Of a stretch of DNA of 64,000 nucleotides, positions 12,013 through 17,625 are shown piece after piece. Made by a program: the position numbers and the translations under genes. The stretch is from Sulfuricaulis sp040901545 (GTDB lineage Bacteria; Pseudomonadota; Gammaproteobacteria; Acidiferrobacterales; Sulfurifustaceae). Below the pieces are notes generated by a model. It ran no database searches and had not been told where the DNA came from. It was given only the letters and a program-made list of their open reading frames with translations. The stretch lies in assembly GCF_040901545.1 (NCBI RefSeq), contig NZ_JBBDYL010000059.1, forward strand, positions 9,772 through 73,771, written 5' to 3'. Each line of letters opens with the position of its first letter. The stretch's first letter is position 1.

Positions 12013-12080
12013 AGCCCGGCGAAAGCCGGGGTCCAGGTAGTGAATGAACAAAAGCCGCCGAAAGGCGGCTTTTGACTTTG
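12013..12080. terminator. REP-like hairpin followed by an intrinsic terminator
   Basis: CCCGGCGAAAGCCGGG at 12016-12031 is a short hairpin followed by GTCCAGG, the typical form of a genome-wide REP-like palindrome; a relative (CCCGCGAAAGCGGG then AATCCAGG) occurs at 56994-57016. Next, AAAGCCGCC (12051-12059), loop GAAA, and GGCGGCTTT (12064-12072) form a strong terminator stem with flanking A and T runs, usable in both directions. It closes the toxin-antitoxin/DUF cluster. Confidence 0.65.
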
Positions 12081-12090
12081 AAAAACTAAT

Positions 12091-12152
12091 TGCGGGTGGC
12101 TCCGCCCCTGCACCCTGGGTGGCTTTCTTTTGTTCGGCCAAAAGAAAGCCAC
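12091..12152. repeat. Dispersed repeat with conserved 30-bp block and covarying hairpin, copy 1
   Basis: The block 12091-12120 is identical to 57063-57092. It runs into a perfect 14-bp stem, GTGGCTTTCTTTTG (12119-12132) and CAAAAGAAAGCCAC (12139-12152), with loop TTCGGC. In the second copy the stem has a different sequence but still pairs. The rest of 12153-12403 contains further GC-rich repeat-like sequence and no gene I can support; 12326-12365 matches part of the composite repeat described below. Confidence 0.7.
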
Positions 12153-12325
12153 GAAAGAAAAGGCCGCCCGAAGCCGCCGAATACTTCCTGCGCTTCTCGC
12201 CCACCTCGGCGCTCGCCTAACTCGCCGGGCGCACACAACGCGCCTCGGGCTCGATCAAAAGTCTCGCGACACCCCCGAGACGGGCTGCGATGCTCGGCGG
12301 CGGCTACGGGGCGTTAAAACATCAA

Positions 12326-12365
12326 CTTTCTCCATGCCCTGCTTGACTGATGGGTCGGGAAGGAC
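12326..12365 (+). repeat. Composite repeat, part C fragment
   Basis: The stretch containing CCATGCCCTGCTTGACTG (12333-12350) followed by a GGGAAGGAC tail matches the distal part of the composite repeat at 15946-15990 and 22165-22215. Only this end piece is present here. Confidence 0.5.
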
Positions 12366-12403
12366 AACCATGCCAAAGTTAGATATCAGCATAGGAGTCG
12401 CGC

Positions 12404-12634
12404 GTGTCTTATTACATTTATGAGAATTGGCAGGCGGGACCACATAAGGCCGTTCTACATTCCGGCTCCTGTGGATTTTGTAACAATGGTCGCGGTCTAG
12501 CTGGAGGGTCAGATCCTAAGCACGGGAAGTGGCACGATCCGATTGCCTCGTTAACTGACGCCCGCGCGGAGCTGAGGACTATGCGTGTCGAGACCAGAAA
12601 AGAGTGTCGCTGCATTTCACCGCCGAGAAAATAA
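12404..12634 (+). CDS. Small cysteine-containing conserved hypothetical protein
   Basis: A 76-residue protein starting with GTG; GGAG lies 6 nt upstream. It begins 'MSYYIYENW' and has paired cysteines in 'SGSCGFCNNGRG' and 'KECRC', plus 'GKWHDPIASLTDARA'. Short proteins of this pattern (a YENW start, a CxxCNxG centre and a GxWHGP segment) occur in many bacteria and lack a known function; a metal site made of the two Cys pairs is plausible. It is the last GC-balanced gene before the AT-rich insert. Confidence 0.55.
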   Translation: MSYYIYENWQAGPHKAVLHSGSCGFCNNGRGLAGGSDPKHGKWHDPIASLTDARAELRTMRVETRKECRCISPPRK

Positions 12635-12765
12635 GGAGTCAGGCTGAGCTAACCATGCGTTTGGGCCATCGGACTTGCCAACTTGCATGTGTAAATATTG
12701 CGTAACTAAAGAAGTGAAAAAATCACTTAATTAACACATAGATTCAAAATTTCTAGGAGGAGAAT

Positions 12766-13809
12766 GTGAATTTAATACATTCACAGTTCACTATAAGTGA
12801 AATAAAAGACATGCTGGATCGTAAAGATCTTATCGTAAATATAACGTACCAACGGTCACCAAATATTTGGCCTCCTAATGCAAAATCATATTTTATAGAT
12901 ACGATTCTTGAGGGTTATCCGTTTCCAAAGGTTTATTTTTATGAGACATATGATGATAAACGTAAAAAACCAAAACGAGAAATTGTAGATGGCCAGCAGA
13001 GAATTACTACATGCATCGCTTTTCTAAATAACGAGTTCGCTCTTTCTTCTACATCTAAGCGTTTTGCAGGATTTCGTTTTGAAGATCTTTCTGATGAAGA
13101 TCAACGGAGATTTTTAATGATGCCTGTTCAGGTCGATATTATTTTGTCGGCTGAGCGCTCAGAGTTGTTGGAGATGTTTAGAAGAATCAACGCATATACT
13201 GCGCCACTTAATCCTTCAGAAAAACGTCACGCAGAGTTCCAAGGAAAGTTTAAATGGTTCATAAATGAGTTGGCTGATGAATTCAGCCCATTACTGGAAG
13301 AATATGGCATTTTGACATCGAAACAAATACTTCGTATGGCAGATACTGAATTTCTCACAGAGTTTTGCATAGTTATCGATAGAGGGATTGTTAACAGGGA
13401 ACAACGTGGCTTATCTGCAATATACAAAAAATTTGACATGGAATTTGCGCAGGAGGCTGACTATCGTTCAAAAATTTCTGATTTTTTTGAGCAACTGCGA
13501 ACAACACTAAGTCCGCTGCGACAAACTTTTATGATGAAATCGTATGTGGTTCACTCGCTTTTTTGTGCGCTGACTCAGCGAAAATATGGGATACCCGGAG
13601 GTGAACAGTCGGTTGGTATTCATACTGATGGATCTTATTTTGTCAATTTGCAACAAACTCTATCTAATCTGCGCCAACTAGCGGATGCTCATGAGACTCA
13701 AGATGTGGTTGGTCAGTTTAAGAATTATGTTGAAGCCTGTCTTAGCACTACACACAGGATTTCACAACGTACGGCGCGAAGTCGCGCAATTGCTCAGGCA
13801 TTAACATAG
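12766..13809 (+). CDS. DUF262 (GmrSD N-terminal / ParB-like) domain protein
   Basis: A 347-residue DUF262 protein. The N-terminal ParB/sulfiredoxin-like fold is recognisable by 'ITYQRSPNIW', 'FIDTILEGYPFPKVYFYE' and the hallmark 'EIVDGQQRITTCIAFL' (DGQQR), which in GmrS-type and related proteins is needed for nucleotide hydrolysis or nuclease action. The C-terminal half is helical and lacks the HNH/DUF1524 domain found in full GmrSD, SspE or BrxU. A GTG start at 12766 has AGGAGG 5 nt upstream. The DNA is clearly more AT-rich than the surroundings, a sign of transfer. It is followed 24 bp later by a HEPN-like gene, so the two probably form one defence or toxin-antitoxin unit. Confidence 0.85.
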   Translation: MNLIHSQFTISEIKDMLDRKDLIVNITYQRSPNIWPPNAKSYFIDTILEGYPFPKVYFYETYDDKRKKPKREIVDGQQRITTCIAFLNNEFALSSTSKRFAGFRFEDLSDEDQRRFLMMPVQVDIILSAERSELLEMFRRINAYTAPLNPSEKRHAEFQGKFKWFINELADEFSPLLEEYGILTSKQILRMADTEFLTEFCIVIDRGIVNREQRGLSAIYKKFDMEFAQEADYRSKISDFFEQLRTTLSPLRQTFMMKSYVVHSLFCALTQRKYGIPGGEQSVGIHTDGSYFVNLQQTLSNLRQLADAHETQDVVGQFKNYVEACLSTTHRISQRTARSRAIAQALT

Positions 13810-13833
13810 TTATTTTTACGCCTGATTCTAGCC

Positions 13834-14487
13834 ATGGTTAGGCTGGAAAAGCTGTATAAAAAACTTTCACTGCAATTGAACAGATTGCAGACAAGAGCTG
13901 TTGATATAGAAGTGAAGTTGGGTTCTGTCGAACCATGGCGGACCCGTTATATGACTGAAAGTCTTATTCAAGATTTATGGCATACGTGGTGTAGTTTTGT
14001 CAGAGAGTTAGTTATTTCATCTTGCACAGGCTGCATTACAAGAAATGGTTCTATCATTCCTGCGAGATTAGCAAATAATTCATGGCAGCGTCTTGGGTAT
14101 GAAGCCAAACAAGCTGTGTATGGTAATAATATTTCTCCGGGACGCCTTCTTAAGTCAATTCGGCAAGAGCCAACTTGGGGCGATCAAAAGAATATAATTC
14201 CGATTTTAAGTGTGCTTGCACCTGCAAATAAAAACGAGTTGATTTCTGCGTTTGGTTTACCGCTTCGCGGGCCAAGGCATCTACAAATAGTACGTAATGC
14301 ATGTATGCATAAGCATGGCGAGATCATGTTGGATATGAGGACCATACAAATTTACTACCTTGCCAGTAATGTAAAACAACCAAGTGAGCTCGTTTGGCAT
14401 ACAGAAGCTGCAAGCAAACAAATTGCATTTTTTAGGTGGTTAGATGATCTTAAAATCATTGCAGATGTGGGCACATCTCTTCCTTAA
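13834..14487 (+). CDS. HEPN-like protein, partner of the DUF262 gene
   Basis: A 217-residue helical protein. Near residue 150 it has 'IVRNACMHKHGE', which contains the Rx4H motif of HEPN ribonucleases, following 'LPLRGPRHL'. The overall pattern resembles the MAE_28990/MAE_18760 group of HEPN proteins, known to be linked with DUF262 genes. HEPN proteins of this kind are usually RNA-cutting toxins. Its gene starts 24 bp after the DUF262 stop and shares its low GC. The HEPN assignment rests on the motif, the helical composition and the neighbour; the family name is less certain. Confidence 0.6.
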   Translation: MVRLEKLYKKLSLQLNRLQTRAVDIEVKLGSVEPWRTRYMTESLIQDLWHTWCSFVRELVISSCTGCITRNGSIIPARLANNSWQRLGYEAKQAVYGNNISPGRLLKSIRQEPTWGDQKNIIPILSVLAPANKNELISAFGLPLRGPRHLQIVRNACMHKHGEIMLDMRTIQIYYLASNVKQPSELVWHTEAASKQIAFFRWLDDLKIIADVGTSLP

Positions 14488-14576
14488 TGGTAAGGGACGT
14501 TAGAGGACTGACAACGTTCTATCTATATTCTTTATGTTTGATTTGATTTTGTCATCTCTCGTAATGGTGAAATCTT

Positions 14577-14675
14577 ATGGAACCCCGTCTCAGTTTTGTA
14601 ACTCTCGGCGATCCTGATCTCCAGTGTGCAATGCGGTTTTGTGAGAACGTCCTAGGCCTGCTCTTAATACCGTAA
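14577..14675 (+). pseudogene. 5' fragment of a VOC-family gene (composite repeat part A)
   Basis: A 32-codon frame starting 'MEPRLSFVTLG' aligns over about 85 bp with the 5' end of the intact VOC gene at 29325, with scattered substitutions, then ends in TAA. That stop overlaps the ATG of the next gene (TAATG at 14673-14677). It is a remnant cut off at codon 32 by the accessory gene that follows. Confidence 0.7.
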
Positions 14676-15781
14676 TGTTTCCCGGAAATATACAAACGAA
14701 AAAGTATTGGTTAATTGTATTTCTCTTTATCTCTCATTTATTGTTCGCGGCCGATCTGCCGAACAACTCTCATTCGAATAATTCTGGCACGGGTTGGGAA
14801 TGCGATCGTGGATATTACAGATCGGGCCAAAGGTGCGTGAAAGTCATCGTCCCCGAAAATGCCAGCATTGATATATACGGCACTGGATGGTCCTGTAACC
14901 GAGGCTATTACAAATCGGGACAGAAGTGCGTAAAAGTAATATTGCCTGAAAACGCTGGTATTGATATTTATGGTAGCGGTTGGTCGTGCAATCGAGGTTT
15001 TTACAAGTCAGGCCAGAAATGCGTAAAAGTCGTTGTCCCCGAGAATGCTGGTATTGATGTTTATGGCAGCAGTTGGGTATGTAATCGAGGCTATTACAAG
15101 TCAGGCAACAAGTGCGAGAAAGTAATTGTGCCTGAAAACGCTGGTATAAATGTTTACGGAAGTGGCTGGTCGTGTAACCGCGGTTACTACAAGTCTGGAC
15201 AGAAGTGCGTGAAAGTCGCCATTCCAGAAAATGCAAGCATAGACATTTATGGTAGTGGTTGGGTTTGTGATAAAGGTTATAAGAAGTCAAATAATAAATG
15301 CTCTCCCATGACGCAAGCAGAACTTCAAAAGCAAAAGGAGCTAGAACAGGCCGTCAAAGAAAGGATGCGTCAGCAAAGACTCCAAGGAGTAAGGGGAGAT
15401 GACTGTGAGATGGAATTTAAGACGAACGCAGAGGTTTGTGTTGAAATTACAGGCGGAGATCTAGATTGCAATAAAAGTTTCTCAGGCGATTACTATCGCG
15501 ATTGCGATGTAGTATTAAATTACGAAGTTAAGACTGACTATTCAGGCGGTTCATACTTGGATGTGGAAGTGGAATGCAATGTAGAAATTGAATACAAAGG
15601 TAGAGAAACCTATTCAACGCAATCTGACTCAGCTTCTAAAGATGAATCGTACAATTTGTATGCTTATGGGAGCGATAGTGAAACGATGAGATTTAATTTC
15701 TCATTCAGTTCTTACAAAGAAATTACTAGCGTAAAAATAAGCTCAGCAAAATGCGAAATCGAAAGTGTAAACTTGTGGTAA
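14675..15781 (+). CDS. Secreted protein with six Cys-rich 31-residue repeats
   Basis: A 368-residue protein with a signal peptide (hydrophobic residues about 11-25 ending 'LLFAADLP'). Residues about 38-210 are six tandem repeats of 31 residues (93 bp in DNA), each of the form 'GSGWSCNRGYYKSGQKC' followed by 'VKVxVPENAGIDxY', with two cysteines each that probably form one disulfide. A charged helix (about 215-240) links to a C-terminal domain rich in acidic and aromatic residues with seven cysteines. Repeats of this W.C..G type occur in secreted bacterial proteins of unknown role. The DNA is AT-rich and the gene starts on the stop codon of a VOC gene remnant. Surface binding or adhesion is possible but not shown. 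Confidence 0.7.
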   Translation: MFPGNIQTKKYWLIVFLFISHLLFAADLPNNSHSNNSGTGWECDRGYYRSGQRCVKVIVPENASIDIYGTGWSCNRGYYKSGQKCVKVILPENAGIDIYGSGWSCNRGFYKSGQKCVKVVVPENAGIDVYGSSWVCNRGYYKSGNKCEKVIVPENAGINVYGSGWSCNRGYYKSGQKCVKVAIPENASIDIYGSGWVCDKGYKKSNNKCSPMTQAELQKQKELEQAVKERMRQQRLQGVRGDDCEMEFKTNAEVCVEITGGDLDCNKSFSGDYYRDCDVVLNYEVKTDYSGGSYLDVEVECNVEIEYKGRETYSTQSDSASKDESYNLYAYGSDSETMRFNFSFSSYKEITSVKISSAKCEIESVNLW

Positions 15782-15815
15782 TAAAGTATGAAATGCGTTC
15801 TGAGTGAATTTGCAT

Positions 15816-15990
15816 ATGGAACCTCGTCTCAGCTTTGTAACGCTCGGCGTTGCTGATCTCAACCGCACTAGGCTCCCCCGGCACTTAGCGAGCGAAATTT
15901 GAGCACTTACGCACGCTGGCTCGGGTTCGCGATCCAGGGCTGAAAAACCTAGGATTTTCCGTGCCCTGCTTGACTGCATTCGCGGGAGGG
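15816..15990 (+). repeat. Composite repeat, full copy (parts A+B+C)
   Basis: This is the most complete copy. Part A (15816-about 15868) matches the VOC gene start ('MEPRLSFVTLGVADLNR' when translated). Part B (about 15869-15945) matches the sequence around the start of the EamA permease at 28029. Part C (about 15946-15990) has a GATTTTCC..GCCCTGCTTGACTGC..TCGCGGGAGG pattern shared with 22165-22215. The frame from 15816 runs 28 codons and stops at 15902. Part of a 399-bp gap with no supported gene. Confidence 0.65.
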
Positions 15991-16015
15991 ACGTACTGGC
16001 TCACGCTACAAAAAC

Positions 16016-16072
16016 CCGAGTCAGAGAGCAATAGTTTCTAAAATTATTAGCGAAAAATCCTCTCTGACCCGG
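16016..16072. repeat. Inverted repeat downstream of composite repeat
   Basis: CCGAGTCAGAGAG (16016-16028) and CTCTCTGACCCGG (16060-16072) pair over 12 of 13 bases around a 31-bp AT-rich loop. GGTCAGAG/GGTCGGAGTGAATT-type sequences (another at 16698-16712) often mark edges of IS200-like or RAYT-type REP elements, but no transposase gene is present. The remainder of 16073-16161 shows nothing else. Confidence 0.4.
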
Positions 16073-16180
16073 ATTCGCGCACAACCTGATTCAGTACGTC
16101 GAAGATTCACGCCACTATCTCGGGTCGATCAATTTATACTGTATTATGTCGTCTTATTTTAGTTAGACCGGAATAAATAT

Positions 16181-16621
16181 ATGGAAGAACACTTGCTAAA
16201 GCTGATGGAAATTTATCAGTATCAAACTGAGCTAGTGGATAAAGGGTGGCAATATTTTTCAATTGTAACGCTAGGTATTCTCGGTTTTACGATTGGAACG
16301 GAAAAACTTGAATTGCGGTTTACTCATAAACTATTAATTGTCGTAGGTTACATAGTGTTTTCTGTCGGCAACTTAATTGCGATATTAAGCGCACAGCGTC
16401 TTGCCGTCCGCTTTACATCATTACTGAATATAGAAATACAAAAGCTTAATTTGGAGCCACTTATAGGAATGTATAAGCCGTTTTCTGTATTTCAGCTAGC
16501 CGTGTTTTATATTTCTATCTTAATCGTTGTTATTGGAATTGTTCTCTACATTGGTTGGGAGAGAGATGGACGATCTAACAAGCGCTTGCAACCAACGCCA
16601 CGAAAAACACGGCGCAGCTAA
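16181..16621 (+). CDS. Membrane protein of unknown function (cassette gene)
   Basis: A 146-residue protein with an N-terminal amphipathic helix (about 1-20), two membrane segments around residues 25-70 (the first around 'FSIVTLGILGFTIG', the second 'LLIVVGYIVFSVGNLIAILS') and a third at about 108-128 ('LAVFYISILIVVIGIVLYIG'). The tail 'SNKRLQPTPRKTRRS' is the translation of the attC-like site and is a signature often seen in cassette-borne genes. AT-rich and unrelated to its neighbours. Function unknown. Confidence 0.6.
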   Translation: MEEHLLKLMEIYQYQTELVDKGWQYFSIVTLGILGFTIGTEKLELRFTHKLLIVVGYIVFSVGNLIAILSAQRLAVRFTSLLNIEIQKLNLEPLIGMYKPFSVFQLAVFYISILIVVIGIVLYIGWERDGRSNKRLQPTPRKTRRS

Positions 16622-16636
16622 AGCGTCTCGTTAGGC
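16573..16636 (+). other. attC-like recombination site
   Basis: R'' ATCTAAC (16573-16579) fits RYYYAAC and R' GTTAGGC (16630-16636) fits GTTRRRY. Inside them, CGCTT (in GCGCTTG, 16582-16588) pairs with AAGCG (16621-16625), as L'' and L' do in attC sites. The 64-bp length is within the known range of attC sites. Confidence 0.5.
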
Positions 16637-16717
16637 AACCCCCAGCGAAGGTCAAGCGCGCATGATCCGCAAACTGCCCTCTGGCATAGAAAAAAAGGGG
16701 TCGGAGTGAATTTTCTT

Positions 16718-16757
16718 ATGGAACCTCGACTCAGTTTTGTAACGCTCGGCGTTTCTG
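16718..16757 (+). repeat. Composite repeat, part A fragment
   Basis: About 40 bp starting ATGGAACCTCG match the VOC gene start ('MEPRLSFVTLGVSD' when translated), then homology stops. It is preceded by GGGGTCGGAGTGAATTTTC (16696-16714), similar to the flank GAGTGAATTTGC before the 15816 copy, so the repeat extends slightly upstream of the ATG. Confidence 0.6.
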
Positions 16758-16773
16758 ATGGAAAAATAAAGTT

Positions 16774-16917
16774 ATGGATTCGGTTCTGGACGCTGTAAAA
16801 GGCGCAGTTATTGCCATAGCCGCTAGCCTGATGATAGCAATAGTATTTGCTTATTTGTTTCGCCTTCCTATTCCAATGGGTGGGATGATCGGACCATTTG
16901 GAAAATTCAGCAGTTAA
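16774..16917 (+). CDS. Small single-span membrane protein (47 aa)
   Basis: A 47-codon frame beginning 'MDSVLDAVKGAVIAIAASLM' has one clear membrane segment (residues about 10-28) and ends 'IGPFGKFSS'. The stop at 16915 lies 3 bp before the ATG of the next membrane gene, suggesting co-translation. It begins only 16 bp after the part A repeat fragment. No family recognised; no strong ribosome binding site. Confidence 0.45.
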   Translation: MDSVLDAVKGAVIAIAASLMIAIVFAYLFRLPIPMGGMIGPFGKFSS

Positions 16918-16920
16918 GAT

Positions 16921-17154
16921 ATGAGCGCTATTGAAGTTTTGCAGAGTGTTTTTGTGGCGTGGGTATTCTACGGTATATTTGGAGGCCTGATCATATTAGT
17001 TCTATGTGGCGCAATTACAGGAATTATTATTGGCAAAAAATATTCAGGTTCAAAACATAACAAAAATAAAATGATCATTTTGTGGTCAAGCGTAATAAGT
17101 GCTATACCGGTTTTCTTGCTTTCGGTTTTAGACTTCATCATTGGTCCGTGGTAA
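16921..17154 (+). CDS. Small membrane protein, two spans
   Basis: A 77-residue protein with membrane segments at about 12-38 ('VAWVFYGIFGGLIILVLCGA') and 50-72 ('IILWSSVISAIPVFLLSVLD') separated by a basic loop 'KKYSGSKHNKNK'. It starts 3 bp after the 47-residue membrane protein gene and precedes the GlsB/YeaQ-like gene by 35 bp. No named family; function unknown. Confidence 0.55.
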   Translation: MSAIEVLQSVFVAWVFYGIFGGLIILVLCGAITGIIIGKKYSGSKHNKNKMIILWSSVISAIPVFLLSVLDFIIGPW

Positions 17155-17189
17155 AAAACTAAACAACGGTTGGAGAATGAGGTGAAATT

Positions 17190-17441
17190 ATGGATTTAAC
17201 AGGATTGTTAATTTTTTTGGCGATCGGTGCCTTGGCAGGATGGTTAGCGGGACTTTTTATGAAAGGTCATGGTTTTGGTCTGCTCGGAAATATTGTTATT
17301 GGTATTGTAGGCGCTGTAATTGGTGGTTTTGTATTTGGTTTACTGGGTATCACGGCAGGTGGATTGATTGGTTTAATCGTTACCGCAACGGTTGGGGCGG
17401 CATTGCTGCTATTCATCGTCGGAATACTTAAGAAGGCATAA
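17190..17441 (+). CDS. GlsB/YeaQ/YmgE-family stress membrane protein
   Basis: An 83-residue, very hydrophobic protein with the family's glycine-rich pattern: 'GALAGWLAGLFMKGHGFGLL', 'GNIVIGIVGAVIGGFVFGLL' and a last membrane segment 'LIVTATVGAALLLFIVG'. The family (also labelled transglycosylase-associated) consists of three-span inner-membrane proteins induced by stress; the molecular role is not known. GGAG lies before the ATG. Third in a run of small membrane protein genes. Confidence 0.85.
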   Translation: MDLTGLLIFLAIGALAGWLAGLFMKGHGFGLLGNIVIGIVGAVIGGFVFGLLGITAGGLIGLIVTATVGAALLLFIVGILKKA

Positions 17442-17458
17442 CAACCTAACATTTCTCA

Positions 17459-17501
17459 ACCGCGTCATGTTCCACCGCCACTTCGCGAGCGAGATTTAAG
17501 A
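17459..17501 (+). repeat. Composite repeat, part B fragment
   Basis: CATGTTCCACCGCCACTTCG (17466-17485) and the following GCGAGCGAGATTTAAGA match the B part seen at 22087-22120, 15880-15905 and 28000-28032. Only about 40 bp are preserved. Confidence 0.55.
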
Positions 17502-17625
17502 CTATTCCAACGTTGAATTCTCTCTTTGTTGTAGGCTGCTAACCACATTTTGCAGGCTCCAACTCGACTTCGTGGTATTGTCCAGTTCATAATTTGTGCA
17601 GTGACCTAAGCCTCTGATCCTACCT

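Larger units (their letters stand above)
16162..16636 (+). mobile_element. Candidate integron-type gene cassette
   Basis: The segment from GTTAGAC (16162-16168) to GTTAGGC (16630-16636) has the layout of an integron gene cassette: both ends fit the recombination core GTTRRRY, a single gene begins 13 nt inside the left end, and an attC-like site overlaps the gene's 3' end. No integrase and no second complete attC were found, so it would be a lone (SALIN-like) cassette. Confidence 0.45.

Noticed and set aside
14780..15300. Regular 93-bp repeats, considered as a CRISPR array
   Set aside because: The repeats are contiguous, without spacers, and encode in-frame protein modules; no cas gene is present.
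17443..17518. Possible second attC site (ACCTAAC ... GTTGAAT)
   Set aside because: The two ends fit the loose core patterns but do not pair with each other, and no inner L'/L'' pairing is visible; part of it is the composite repeat.
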